Of a stretch of DNA of 54,554 nt, positions 26,906-35,323 are shown piece by piece. Source of the stretch: CAMLHU01 sp049680185. Its GTDB lineage: Bacteria > Gemmatimonadota > Gemmatimonadetes > Gemmatimonadales > GWC2-71-9. The position numbers were made by a program, and so were the translations under genes. The stretch spans positions 1 through 54,554 of the forward strand of contig JBAUHI010000023.1 in NCBI GenBank assembly GCA_049680185.1, given 5' to 3'. The notes below the pieces were generated by a model. That model saw nothing but the letters and a program-made list of their open reading frames with translations, was not told the DNA's origin and did no database searches. Every line of letters begins with the position of its first letter. The stretch's first letter is position 1.

Positions 26906-27867
26906 CCCTCCGCATCAAGGACCTCCTCTCCCGCAAGGGGGATCCGCTCCAGCTCGAATCCCTGACCGGGGAGAACGGGTTGGAGCGGTTCGTGCCGGAT
27001 GAAGAGGTCGGGAGTCCCGGCCTGGTCCTGGCCGGTTACACCGACCGGTTCCAGCCCCGCCGGCTCCACGTCTTCGGCGAGACCGAGGTGAGCTACCTCC
27101 TGTCGCTGGAGCCGGAGCACCGCAAGAAGATCATCCTTGCGTTCTTCGGCTTCGAGCCCCCCTGTGTCTTCATCACCAAGGGCCAGGAGGTGCCGCCGGA
27201 ACTGCTGGACGCGGCACGCGCCACCGGCACTCCGGTGCTCCGGTCCCGACTCAAGACCGGCGAGTTCTATCGTCGGATCAAGCCGGTACTTGAGGCGGCC
27301 TTCGCGCAGCGGACCAGCCTCCACGGCTCGCTCGTCGACGTGTATGGCGTGGGGCTCCTGTTCACCGGGCGCTCCGGGATCGGCAAGAGCGAATGCGTCC
27401 TTGATCTCGTCGAACGGGGGCACCGCCTCGTCGCCGACGACGTCGTCCTGGTGACCCGCCGCGGACACGATGTGCTCATCGGCCAGGGGCACGAGCTCGC
27501 CGGGCACCATATGGAGATCCGGGGCGTGGGATTGGTGGACATTCCGGCCCTCTTCGGGGTGCGTGCGGTGCGGATGCAGAAGCGCATCGAGGTCGCCGTC
27601 CACCTCGAGGACTGGGAAAAGGCGCAATCCGTCGATCGCACCGGGCTGCAGCGCGAGCAGATGCTGATCCTCGAGGTCCCGGTGCCCAAGGTCATCGTCC
27701 CGCTCAACCCCGGCAAGAACATCACGGTGATCGCCGAGGTCGTGGCGATGATGCACCTGTTGCGGTTCTCGGGCGTCGACGTCGCGGCCAAGTTCAATGA
27801 GCGCCTGATCCGCAAGATGAAGGAAGCCCAGGGCATCCGCGAGTATCTCCAGGACGACTATGAGTGA
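26902..27867 (+). CDS. hprK: HPr kinase/phosphorylase
   Basis: 321 residues from GTG 26902. HprK phosphorylates Ser46 of HPr with ATP or pyrophosphate and removes it with phosphate. The N-terminal domain is about 1-130. The kinase domain has Walker A GRSGIGKSE at about 156-164, the capping and catalytic HRLVADDVVLV, and the HprK signature EIRGVGLVDIPALFG (about 208-222). The HPr encoded at 30097-30363 has Ser46 in a standard context, so the pair is matched within one operon. The last eight bases overlap the EIIA gene. Confidence 0.95.
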   Translation: MTLRIKDLLSRKGDPLQLESLTGENGLERFVPDEEVGSPGLVLAGYTDRFQPRRLHVFGETEVSYLLSLEPEHRKKIILAFFGFEPPCVFITKGQEVPPELLDAARATGTPVLRSRLKTGEFYRRIKPVLEAAFAQRTSLHGSLVDVYGVGLLFTGRSGIGKSECVLDLVERGHRLVADDVVLVTRRGHDVLIGQGHELAGHHMEIRGVGLVDIPALFGVRAVRMQKRIEVAVHLEDWEKAQSVDRTGLQREQMLILEVPVPKVIVPLNPGKNITVIAEVVAMMHLLRFSGVDVAAKFNERLIRKMKEAQGIREYLQDDYE

Positions 27868-28234
27868 CGCGCTGCGCGGGGTGGTCGCGGCCCACGGCTC
27901 CCTGGCCGAGGCGTTGGTGCGCGCGGCCGAGTCGATCAGCGGTGTGACCGGGGTGCTGCGTGCGGTGTCGAACGAAGATTGTGATCGGGGCCGGCTGGAA
28001 GCGCGGCTGACCGAGGCCATCGGCCCGGGGCCGGCGGTGGTCTTCGTGGACCTGCCGAGCGGTTCCTGTCACTTCGCGGCACTCCACCGGTTCCATGAGG
28101 ATCCCCGCATCCGGGTGATCACCGGGGTCAACCTCGCGATGCTCGTCGATTTCGTCTTCCATCGTGAACTCCCCCTCGATGACGCCGTCGCGAAGGCGAT
28201 CGCCGCCGGGACCCGCGCCATCAAGGTGCCCTGA
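27860..28234 (+). CDS. PTS EIIA component, mannose/fructose/sorbose family
   Basis: 124 residues, the length of a free-standing EIIA-Man domain. The active-site His is His12 in VVAAHGSLAEALVRA, which accepts phosphate from HPr-His15. The strand VVFVDLPSGSCHFAAL and the VITGVNLAMLVDFVF helix are the expected dimer-interface elements of the family. It starts inside hprK and its stop overlaps EIIB (TGATG). Substrate specificity cannot be derived from EIIA. Confidence 0.9.
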   Translation: MSDALRGVVAAHGSLAEALVRAAESISGVTGVLRAVSNEDCDRGRLEARLTEAIGPGPAVVFVDLPSGSCHFAALHRFHEDPRIRVITGVNLAMLVDFVFHRELPLDDAVAKAIAAGTRAIKVP

Positions 28235-28707
28235 TGCCGATCGCCCTCTTCCGCGTGGACGACCGGCTGGTGCACGGCCAGGTCCTGATCGGCTGGGGGC
28301 GGCCGCTCGGTGCCGATTTCGTGGTCGTGGTCGATGACGCGCTGGCTGCGAGCGCGTGGGAGCAAGATCTCTATCGGATGGGTGTCCCCGACGGCATCGA
28401 CCTCGCGTTCTGCACCGTGGCCGATGCGGCGCGCCGCGCCCCTGAATGGGCGGCCCGGCCCGGGGCCGGGATCCTCCTCACCGGGAGCATCGCGACGATG
28501 CGGGCGCTCTGCGAGGCGGGGTGGAAGATCCCGCGGGTCAACCTGGGCGGCATCCACGCCGGCCCCGGCCGGAGCGAGCGGCTGCCCTACCTCTTCCTCA
28601 GCAATGCCGATCAGGCCGACCTCCGGGCACTGGCCGGCTGCGGTACCACGGTGACGGCGCAGGATGTGCCGACCACCGGACCGGTGGCGCTCGGGGACCT
28701 GCAGTGA
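28234..28707 (+). CDS. PTS EIIB component, mannose/fructose/sorbose family
   Basis: 157 residues. The family signature F-R-V-D-D-R-L-V-H-G-Q-V is at residues 6-17, with the phosphorylated His14. VNLGGIHAGPGRSERLPYLF and DLRALAGCGTTVTAQDVP continue the fold. All needed residues are present, so it should pass phosphate from EIIA to the sugar bound by EIIC/EIID. Translationally coupled at both ends (TGATG before, GTGA after). Confidence 0.92.
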   Translation: MPIALFRVDDRLVHGQVLIGWGRPLGADFVVVVDDALAASAWEQDLYRMGVPDGIDLAFCTVADAARRAPEWAARPGAGILLTGSIATMRALCEAGWKIPRVNLGGIHAGPGRSERLPYLFLSNADQADLRALAGCGTTVTAQDVPTTGPVALGDLQ

Positions 28708-29372
28708 GCCCGTTCCAACTCCTGGGGCTTCTGGTGGTCGGCACCGTGGCCGGACTCGACCTGGCGTCGGGTCCCCAGGTCCTCCTCGCACGGCCGTTGG
28801 TGGCCGGCACGCTCGCCGGGCTCTGCCTCGGCGATCTGACGGCAGGGCTCGTCGTCGGCAGTGCGCTCGAGCTCTTTGCCCTGGAGGTGCTGCCGGTCGG
28901 TGCCTCGCGCTATCCGGACCACGGCCCCGGGACGGTCGGCGCCGTGCTCGCTGTCGCCTACATCGGTCCCCACCAGCTCTGGCTTGGCGTGATGCTGGGA
29001 CTCTTCCTCGCCACGATCGGCGGCTGGAGCCTGCGCTGGCTCCGGCGGGCCAATGCGGTCGCGGTCGCCGGGGCGTCTGCGGCACTGCAGGCCTTCGTGC
29101 CCGGGATCCTCGGGCAGCTGCACTGGGCGGCCTTCCGCCGCGACCTGCTCCGGTCGATCGGGTTGACCGCACTGGCCATCGCGCTGGGGTGGGCCGTCGG
29201 GCATCTCTCGGCACCACCTCGCACGTGGGACACGTGGCTCAATGCCACCGCCATGGGTGCGGGGGCCGCGGCGGCGCTCAACGGTGCCCTGCGCAACGCC
29301 GGTCATGGCCGCCGGGTGGCGGCACTCGGCACCGGGCTCCTGGCCGGCGTGCTGCTGGTGGCGTTCGCGTGA
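28704..29372 (+). CDS. PTS EIIC component, mannose family
   Basis: 222 residues from GTG 28704, somewhat shorter than the usual 250-270. It is a polytopic inner-membrane protein with helices across the whole length. The family segment RPLVAGTLAGLCLGDLTAGL and GSALELFALEVLPVGAS (about 33-73) is well kept; the latter is the substrate-region loop. ASRYPDHGPGTVGAVLA replaces the more common GAAVAPD of classical EIIC. With EIID it forms the sugar translocator. The shorter C-terminus and the unusual loop leave substrate and activity open. Confidence 0.85.
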   Translation: MSPFQLLGLLVVGTVAGLDLASGPQVLLARPLVAGTLAGLCLGDLTAGLVVGSALELFALEVLPVGASRYPDHGPGTVGAVLAVAYIGPHQLWLGVMLGLFLATIGGWSLRWLRRANAVAVAGASAALQAFVPGILGQLHWAAFRRDLLRSIGLTALAIALGWAVGHLSAPPRTWDTWLNATAMGAGAAAALNGALRNAGHGRRVAALGTGLLAGVLLVAFA

Positions 29373-30100
29373 GGCCCGAGCTCCGGTCCTTCGGTCGGCT
29401 GCTCACCATCCAGGCCAGCTGGAACTACGAGCGGATGTCCGGCATCGGGCTGGGCTATGCGTGCGAACCGCTGCTCGGCGACCTCGCCGCGAGCGATCCG
29501 GCACGGTCAGGCGAGGCGGTGCTCCGTGCGGCCGGCTTCTTCAACTCGCACCCGTACCTCGCCGGGGTGGCTGCGGGTGCCGAGACGCGGGCGGAATACG
29601 ATGGCGTCGACGGCAAGCAGATCGAGCGCCTGCGGGCGGCGCTCTGCAGCCCATTGGGCGCATTGGGAGACCAGCTCTTCTGGGCCGGGCTCTGGCCGGT
29701 GGTACTCGGTGCAGCGCTGATCGCCGTCGTCTTCGGGGCCGAATGGTGGGCGCCGGTCGCCGCCGTTGCGATCATGCTGCTGGTGCGCGTCTGGGTGACG
29801 CGTTGGGCGCTCCGGACCGGGCTAAGATCGGGGATCCAGGTGGGCGTGGCACTGCAGAACGCCCGGATCCGTGCCTGGATCCCGGCGGCCGGCCTGACGG
29901 CGGCATTCGTGATCGGCGCGGCGGTGCCGCTGGTGGTCGGCGCGGAAGACGGAGTGCGCGGCGGGCCCGGTGTGCTCGCCGTGGTCGTGGCGCTCGTCGG
30001 GCTGGCGGTGGGGCAACGGAAGTCGGTGCGGTTCACCGGGGTCGGATTCGGCCTCACCGTGCTGGTGGCGGCGGCACTCGTGTCGCTGGTGGTCGGATGA
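29369..30100 (+). CDS. PTS EIID component, mannose family
   Basis: 243 residues from GTG 29369. It has the EIID landmarks LTIQASWNYERMSGIGLGYA (about 12-31), GFFNSHPYLAG (about 53-63), and CSPLGALGDQLFW (about 89-101), which is the conserved M-G-P-L-x-G-I-G-D-S-L-F-W element. The C-terminal half is hydrophobic, with a final membrane segment (LTVLVAAALVSLVVG). Conservation at the substrate-side motifs argues that the EIIC/EIID pair is functional. It overlaps HPr by four bases. Confidence 0.88.
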   Translation: MRPELRSFGRLLTIQASWNYERMSGIGLGYACEPLLGDLAASDPARSGEAVLRAAGFFNSHPYLAGVAAGAETRAEYDGVDGKQIERLRAALCSPLGALGDQLFWAGLWPVVLGAALIAVVFGAEWWAPVAAVAIMLLVRVWVTRWALRTGLRSGIQVGVALQNARIRAWIPAAGLTAAFVIGAAVPLVVGAEDGVRGGPGVLAVVVALVGLAVGQRKSVRFTGVGFGLTVLVAAALVSLVVG

Positions 30101-30363
30101 TCAGCCGCGACGCGCCGATCGTCAATCCGCTCGGGCTGCACGCGCGCCCGGCCGCGCAGTTCGTCAAGTTGGCGAGCACCTTCGAGTCAGAGATCGAGGT
30201 CCGGAAGGACGATCTCAACATCAACGGCAAGAGCATCATGGGCGTGATGATGCTGGCGGCGGAGTGTGGCAGCACCATCACCATCATGGCCACGGGCGTG
30301 GATGAGGAAGCGGCGGTGGCCGCGCTCGCCGCGCTGGTGGCCCGGGGATTCGGTGAATCGTGA
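30097..30363 (+). CDS. ptsH: Phosphocarrier protein HPr
   Basis: 88 residues. His15 in NPLGLHARPAAQF takes phosphate from EI, and Ser46 in NGKSIMGVMMLAA is the HprK target; both residue numbers match the canonical HPr. The C-terminal helix TGVDEEAAVAALAALVARGF is complete. With EIIA to EIID upstream and EI downstream, the whole phosphorelay is encoded in one operon. Regulation by HprK is expected from the presence of both partners. Confidence 0.95.
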   Translation: MISRDAPIVNPLGLHARPAAQFVKLASTFESEIEVRKDDLNINGKSIMGVMMLAAECGSTITIMATGVDEEAAVAALAALVARGFGES

Positions 30364-32114
30364 GCACTGAGCGCCTGCTCAAGGGGATCGGAGTGTCACC
30401 CGGCGTGGCGTACGCCTCCGCCGTGGTGGTGCGCTGGGACCTGCCCGACGTCCCCGACCGCGAGGTCAGCGCCGACGAGGTCGAGTCTGAAGTGGCCCGG
30501 CTCCGCGCGGCCGTGAACGAGACGGTGGCCGCACTCGCGCAGCTCCAGGAGCGGGTGCGGGAACGCGCCGGCGTGGAGGAGAGCAAGATCTTCGAGGCCC
30601 AGGTGATGCTGGCGCAGGACCCGGATTTCCTCCGCTCCGTCGAGCACCTGATCCGGAAGAATCGACTCAGTGCAGAGACCGCGTTCGAGTACAAGGCACT
30701 GGAGATCCGGAACCTCTGGGCCAACTCGAGCAGCACCCGGCTCCGCGATCGGCTGGCCGACCTGGGCGCCATACAGATCCGGATGCTCGGCATCCTGACG
30801 GGGAGACCCGCCGAAGCGGTGTGGAGTGGTCCGTCGAATGGCGAGCAGGTCATCGTGGTGACCCATGAGCTCTCCCCCGGGCTCACGGTGCAACTCGACC
30901 GCGACCACGTGGTGGGGCTTGTCAGTGAGGAGGGCACCCGCACCTCCCACGCCGCCATCTTGGCCCACTCGCTCGGCATCCCTGCCGTGATGGGGGCCGC
31001 GGGCGCGCTCGCGAAGATCCGGCCGGGAACGATGGTGCTCCTCGACGGGCAGGCCGGCACGTTGCACCTCGATCCGGGGCCATCGGAGCTGGAGGACGCC
31101 CGGGTCCGGTTGAGCCGCCGGCAAAAGACCGAGCTCGAGCTCGAGGCCGCCGTCTCCCAGCCGGCGGAGAGCCCCGACGGACGGCGCTACGCACTGCTGG
31201 GCAACGTGGACCTGCCCGAAGAGATCCAGACGGCGCTGCGTCACGGTGCGGGTGGGGTCGGGCTGCTCCGGACCGAGTTCCTGGTCACCGGACGCACCCA
31301 GCTGCCCACGGAAGAGGAGCAGTACGCCTACTTCCGCCGCGTGACCGAGGCCTTTGCCGGGCGGCCGGTGGTCATCCGGTCCTTCGACCTGGGAGGCGAC
31401 AAGTTCCCGGCGGCCTTCCAGACCCCGCACGAGCCGAACCCGTTCCTCGGCTGGCGCTCGATCCGGGTATGCCTCGATGAGCCGGAGATCTTCCGGCCCC
31501 AGTTGCGGGCCGTGCTCCGCGTTGCCGCCGATCGGGACGTGCAGCTGATGCTGCCGCTCGTGATGGAGGTCGACGAGGTGCTGGAGACCAAGCGCATGCT
31601 GGACGAGGAGGCGGCCCGCCTGGCCGATGCCGGGGTGCGAGCGGCGCGGACCGTGCCGGTCGGCGTGATGATCGAGACCCCTGCCGCCGTGGCATTGGCC
31701 GACCAGCTGGCCCAGGTCAGCGCCTTCTTCAGCGTCGGATCGAACGACCTGACCCAGTACACGCTCGCGGTCGATCGCGGCAACGCGAGATTGGCGGCGC
31801 GCTTCGCGCCCCACCATCCGGCGGTGGTCCGGGAGCTGGCGCACGTGGTCGAGATCGGTGGCGCCGCCGGGATCCCGGTGAGCGTGTGCGGCGAAATGGC
31901 CTCGGACCCGCTCACGGCGGTGCTGCTGGTGGGCCTGGGCTACACCTCACTCAGTGTGGCACCGCCAGCACTCCCGCTCATCAAGTGGGTGCTGCGATCG
32001 GTGCCGTATTCCGTGGCGCATGAGGTGGCCACCGCCGCACGCGACGCCACATCGCCCGGGGCGGTCCTCGCGTCGCTTGAACGGGCGGTCGAACCGTTCC
32101 TCAGTCGCCGCTAG
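30360..32114 (+). CDS. ptsI: Phosphoenolpyruvate-protein phosphotransferase (EI)
   Basis: 584 residues from GTG 30360, a standard EI length. It phosphorylates HPr from PEP. The N-terminal HPr-binding helical domain spans about 20-145. The phosphohistidine is His197 in EEGTRTSHAAILA. The PEP-binding barrel has GGVGLLRTEFL, RSFDLGGDK (about 341-349), the SVGSNDLTQYTLAVDRG segment and SVCGEMASDP with the catalytic Cys. It ends 70 bases before metK, and no terminator is obvious in that gap. Confidence 0.95.
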   Translation: MSTERLLKGIGVSPGVAYASAVVVRWDLPDVPDREVSADEVESEVARLRAAVNETVAALAQLQERVRERAGVEESKIFEAQVMLAQDPDFLRSVEHLIRKNRLSAETAFEYKALEIRNLWANSSSTRLRDRLADLGAIQIRMLGILTGRPAEAVWSGPSNGEQVIVVTHELSPGLTVQLDRDHVVGLVSEEGTRTSHAAILAHSLGIPAVMGAAGALAKIRPGTMVLLDGQAGTLHLDPGPSELEDARVRLSRRQKTELELEAAVSQPAESPDGRRYALLGNVDLPEEIQTALRHGAGGVGLLRTEFLVTGRTQLPTEEEQYAYFRRVTEAFAGRPVVIRSFDLGGDKFPAAFQTPHEPNPFLGWRSIRVCLDEPEIFRPQLRAVLRVAADRDVQLMLPLVMEVDEVLETKRMLDEEAARLADAGVRAARTVPVGVMIETPAAVALADQLAQVSAFFSVGSNDLTQYTLAVDRGNARLAARFAPHHPAVVRELAHVVEIGGAAGIPVSVCGEMASDPLTAVLLVGLGYTSLSVAPPALPLIKWVLRSVPYSVAHEVATAARDATSPGAVLASLERAVEPFLSRR

Positions 32115-32184
32115 CGGACCGCTGGTAGCTCTGACTAGCTTGCTTCCGTCCTCGCCGTCCCCGTCACTCAAGCCCCACCGGATC

Positions 32185-33408
32185 ATGGCTCTATCGAAGC
32201 GTCACGTCTTCACCTCCGAGTCGGTCACTGAAGGGCATCCTGACAAGGTGGCCGACCAGATCTCCGATGCCGTTCTCGACGCCATCCTTGCCATCGACCC
32301 CAACGGGCGGGTCGCATGCGAAACGCTCGTCACCACCGGGATGGCGGTCGTGGCGGGAGAGATCACCACCCACGCCTACGTGCACATTCCCGACATCGTC
32401 CGGCGCACGGTCGAGGCGATCGGCTACACCGACGGCAGTCACGGTTTCGATTACAAGACCGCCGCCGTGCTGTCATCGATCGACCGCCAATCGCCGGACA
32501 TCGCCAGGGGCGTCAACTCCTCGCGCGGTAAGGCCCAGGGCGCCGGCGATCAAGGCATGATGTTCGGCTATGCCACCGATGAGACCAAGGAGCGGATGCC
32601 GCTCCCGATCCTCCTGGCCCATCGGCTGGCAGAACGGTTGGCCGCGGTGCGCAAGGGCGGGGGACGCCTCCCCCACCTGCCGTGGCTCCGCCCCGATGGC
32701 AAATCACAGGTGTCGGTGGTCTATGAGGGCGATCGCCCGGTGGCGGTCCGGACCGTGGTGGTCTCCACCCAGCACGCCGAGACCCATCGTGGTCGCGACC
32801 TCACGCACCGCCGCATCCAGGACGCCGTGGCTGCGGAGGTCATCCGGCCGGTGCTCGCCGCCCACGGACTCGACAGCCGCAAGGTGCGTTTGCTGGTCAA
32901 TCCCACCGGGCGTTTCGTGATCGGTGGTCCGCACGGCGATGCCGGCCTGACCGGCCGCAAGATCATCGTGGACACCTATGGCGGGATGGCGCGCCACGGC
33001 GGCGGGGCGTTCAGCGGCAAGGATCCCTCCAAGGTGGATCGCTCGGCCGCGTACGCGATGCGCTGGGTGGCCCGGAACATCGTCGACGCCGGGCTGGCCC
33101 GGCGCTGCGAGGTCCAGGTGGCCTACGCCATCGGTGTGGCGGAGCCGGTGTCCGTGTTCATCGACACGTTCGGCACTGGAGTGCTGGATGATCGTCGCCT
33201 CGAGACGCTGGTGCGGGACACTTTTGACCTCACCCCGCGCGGGATCATCCAGGCGCTCAAGCTGAAGCACCCCATCTACGGGCCCACCGCGGCGTACGGG
33301 CATTTCGGGCGGCGCCCGTTCACGAAGGTGGTGGCGGGGAAGCAGCGCGCATTCTTCACCTGGGAAGAGAGCGACCGGGCGGCGGCGTTGCGGCGTGCGG
33401 CCCGCTGA
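32185..33408 (+). CDS. metK: S-adenosylmethionine synthetase
   Basis: 407 residues from ATG 32185. It makes SAM from methionine and ATP. Hallmarks are SVTEGHPDKVADQISDAVLD near the start, the hexapeptide GAGDQG (about 119-124), and the P-loop-like GGPHGDAGLTGRKIIVDTYG (about 254-273) followed by GGGAFSGKDPSKVDRSAAY. All three domains are intact. SAM from this enzyme feeds MiaB and the methyltransferase at 319-1221. The 70-base upstream gap holds no recognisable SAM riboswitch. Confidence 0.95.
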   Translation: MALSKRHVFTSESVTEGHPDKVADQISDAVLDAILAIDPNGRVACETLVTTGMAVVAGEITTHAYVHIPDIVRRTVEAIGYTDGSHGFDYKTAAVLSSIDRQSPDIARGVNSSRGKAQGAGDQGMMFGYATDETKERMPLPILLAHRLAERLAAVRKGGGRLPHLPWLRPDGKSQVSVVYEGDRPVAVRTVVVSTQHAETHRGRDLTHRRIQDAVAAEVIRPVLAAHGLDSRKVRLLVNPTGRFVIGGPHGDAGLTGRKIIVDTYGGMARHGGGAFSGKDPSKVDRSAAYAMRWVARNIVDAGLARRCEVQVAYAIGVAEPVSVFIDTFGTGVLDDRRLETLVRDTFDLTPRGIIQALKLKHPIYGPTAAYGHFGRRPFTKVVAGKQRAFFTWEESDRAAALRRAAR

Positions 33409-33414
33409 CCATCG

Positions 33415-33906
33415 ATGATCGAGGTCGTGGTGGCCCATCTCGGGCTCGACCGGACGACCAACGCCCCGGTCGTGATCCTGCGCGAGAAAGACGGCACCCG
33501 GATGGTGCCGATCTGGATCGGTCCGGCCGAAGCGAGCGCCATCGCGATGGAACTGCAGGGTTTCAAGCCACCGCGGCCGATGACCCACGATCTCCTCCGC
33601 CAGGTGCTCACCGGCCTCGGCGCCGAACTGCGGCGGGTCGTCGTCACCGCCGTGAAGGGCAATACCTACTTCGCGGAGCTCCACCTGCGGCGCGGGGAGG
33701 ATGTGCTCCAGATCGACGCCCGGCCTTCCGACGGGATCGCGCTCGCGGTCCGCACCCATTCCCCGATCTTCACCTCGGACGATCTGCTCGCCACCGATGG
33801 CAAGGGTCCGTCGGGGCCGGTGCCCGAACAGCGGCTCGACGCCGACCAGCTCAAACGCTATCTCGAGACCCTCGACCCTGAAGACTTCGGCAAGTTCGAA
33901 CCGTAA
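33415..33906 (+). CDS. Bifunctional nuclease (BFN/DUF151) family protein
   Basis: 163 residues. It carries the family core VILREKDGTRMVPIWIGPAEASAIA (in part, about 20-44), PRPMTHDLL, VVVTAVKGNTYFAELHL and DARPSDGIALAVRTHSPIF. The P-I-W-I-G-x-x-E-A-x-A-I-A and A-R-P-S-D-x-I-A-L-A elements are diagnostic. Plant and bacterial members have been reported to act on DNA and RNA, but the physiological role in bacteria is unclear. It begins six bases after metK and ends eight bases before the presumed CTG start of the next gene. Confidence 0.88.
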   Translation: MIEVVVAHLGLDRTTNAPVVILREKDGTRMVPIWIGPAEASAIAMELQGFKPPRPMTHDLLRQVLTGLGAELRRVVVTAVKGNTYFAELHLRRGEDVLQIDARPSDGIALAVRTHSPIFTSDDLLATDGKGPSGPVPEQRLDADQLKRYLETLDPEDFGKFEP

Positions 33907-33913
33907 GGGCGCA

Positions 33914-35050
33914 CTGTGCCGCGCCGGCTGGCTCCTCGCCGGGTGCGTCGCGGTGTGGCCGGCCGGGCGCGCGGTCGCCCAGAAGCCGCTCATCGCCGCC
34001 GGCGTGGTCTCCCGCATCGTGGCCGGGGACACCGTTGGCGTCCCGAGGGTGCGGGTCGTGTTCCATCACGTTTCCTCTCACGGCTCTGGCCCGATCGACT
34101 CGGTCCTGTCCGATGCCAGGGGTGCGTTCCATTTCGCGCTCGGCCATCGCGACACCGCGGCCACCTACCTGGTGAGCGCCAAGTACGCCGGAGTGGCGTA
34201 CTTCTCGGCACCGGTCGGCGTCGATCCTCGCCTCGATCGGAACATCCGCCTCATCGTCGCAGACACCACCTCGGGATCGGGTGCGCCAGTGTCCCTCGAG
34301 GCCCGGCATCTTGTCATCGAGAAGCCCGACGCCGATGGTGCCCGGCCCGTCACCGACCTCCTGGTGCTCCAGAATCCGGGACCCGATACTCGCGTCGCGC
34401 CCGATACTGTTCGTGCCAGCTGGGGCGTCCGGTTGCCGCGCGGAGTGGTCGATCCGGTCGCGGGGGACGGAGACTTCTCCCCCGATGCGGTGCGCTTCCG
34501 GAACGACAGCATCCTGATCTTCGCACCGATATCGCTGGGCGAGGCCCAGATGGTGGTGCGGTACTCGCTCCCCGCCGCGGCCGGTGTCGTCGGCCTGCCG
34601 ATCGAAGACTCGGTCCTGTCGTTCAACGTCCTCGTCGAGGAGGGCGGCGCCCGGGTCGAAGGGGGCGCGCTGGCACCGGCGGCGGCGGAGCAGCTGGGGG
34701 GACGTTCGTTCCTGCACTGGAGCGGTTTCGTCCCCGCCGGAGCGATGGTCACGGTGCGCTTGGGCGGTGGTGGTGCCCTTCCGGTGTGGCTCCTTCCCGG
34801 TATGCTCGCCTTGCTGGCGCTGGCACTCATTCCGCTCGGGGTCCGCGCGCTCCGCGGCCGCGACCTGAAGCCGGTCGCGGCGCCACCGGCCACCACGGGC
34901 CTCGTCGATCGGGTCGCGCGGCTGGACGTCCGGTTCGGGGGGCGTGAGGCCGAGACACCACCGGCGGAGTGGCAGGCGTACCTCGATGAGCGGGCGCGCC
35001 TCGTCCGCGCGCTCGACGCCACGCTTGTCAAGGGACCGACGGCACCCTAA
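33914..35050 (+). CDS. Exported/membrane-anchored protein with N-terminal regulatory-like beta domain (probable CTG start)
   Basis: 378 residues if CTG 33914 is the start. The frame has no ATG, GTG or TTG close to the signal peptide CRAGWLLAGCVAVWPAGRAV-AQ; the nearest ATG (33797) is deep inside the upstream gene. An aaggg at 33905-33909 sits at Shine-Dalgarno distance from the CTG. The mature part starts with a carboxypeptidase-regulatory-like beta domain (VVFHHVSSHGSGPI, then LSDARGAFHFAL). One membrane helix LPVWLLPGMLALLALALIP is at about 291-309, followed by a short cytoplasmic tail. I recognise no wider family. It ends 30 bases before the cobalamin riboswitch and is probably the last gene of the metK unit. 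Confidence 0.6.
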   Translation: MCRAGWLLAGCVAVWPAGRAVAQKPLIAAGVVSRIVAGDTVGVPRVRVVFHHVSSHGSGPIDSVLSDARGAFHFALGHRDTAATYLVSAKYAGVAYFSAPVGVDPRLDRNIRLIVADTTSGSGAPVSLEARHLVIEKPDADGARPVTDLLVLQNPGPDTRVAPDTVRASWGVRLPRGVVDPVAGDGDFSPDAVRFRNDSILIFAPISLGEAQMVVRYSLPAAAGVVGLPIEDSVLSFNVLVEEGGARVEGGALAPAAAEQLGGRSFLHWSGFVPAGAMVTVRLGGGGALPVWLLPGMLALLALALIPLGVRALRGRDLKPVAAPPATTGLVDRVARLDVRFGGREAETPPAEWQAYLDERARLVRALDATLVKGPTAP

Positions 35051-35080
35051 GTTGCTTCGCAGGACACAATTCAAGTTGTA

Positions 35081-35230
35081 CGCGAGCGGGGCGCTCGGAA
35101 GCCGGTGCAATACCGGCGCGGCCCCGCCACTGTGACGGGCACTCGAAGACCGCTCATCCAGCCACTGTCGGCCCCAGGCCGACGGGAAGGCGAGCGGAAC
35201 GCCCGGAGCCAGGAGACCTCCTCGCTCGCG
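35081..35230 (+). promoter_or_regulatory. Cobalamin riboswitch
   Basis: Recognisable by its conserved blocks. GCCGGTGCAATACCGGC at 35101-35117 and GCCCCGCCACTGTGACGGGC (35121-35140) form the core; the B12 box agccaggagacctcc lies at 35207-35221; and gggaaggcgagcgg lies between them. P1 closes by cgcgagcg (35081-35088) pairing with cgctcgcg (35223-35230). The switch lies 100 bases before btuF and should lower expression of the btuF-btuC-btuD-receptor-propeller operon when adenosylcobalamin is present. Confidence 0.93.
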
Positions 35231-35292
35231 CCACTATCAGACCCTCGGGGGAGGGATCGGTGGCGTGCTTCGCACCCTGTGGGTGCTGCCGT

Positions 35293-35323
35293 CCGCCCAT
35301 CTTCGCCTCCCGAAGATGGGCGG
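35293..35323 (+). terminator. Perfect 13-base-pair hairpin, probable riboswitch expression platform
   Basis: ccgcccatcttcg (35293-35305) pairs exactly with cgaagatgggcgg (35311-35323) around the loop cctcc. The run tcttcgtt that follows is only weakly U-rich. The hairpin ends seven bases before the TTG start of btuF, so it could act as a terminator or sequester the ribosome-binding region. The loop plus next base (cctccc) can also pair with gggagg at 35249-35254, which offers an antiterminator-like alternative. Confidence 0.6.

Noticed and set aside
30396..31844. Long - strand frame opposite ptsI
   Set aside because: Shadow of a complete EI with all active-site motifs; composition is typical of GC-rich antisense frames.
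32115..32184. SAM riboswitch before metK
   Set aside because: The 70-base gap is too short and lacks the conserved SAM-I, SAM-II or SAM-IV blocks.
33797..33913. ATG 33797 as start of the membrane protein at 33914-35050
   Set aside because: It would add 39 residues translated from inside the bifunctional-nuclease gene, with no signal-peptide character, and would bury the real signal peptide.
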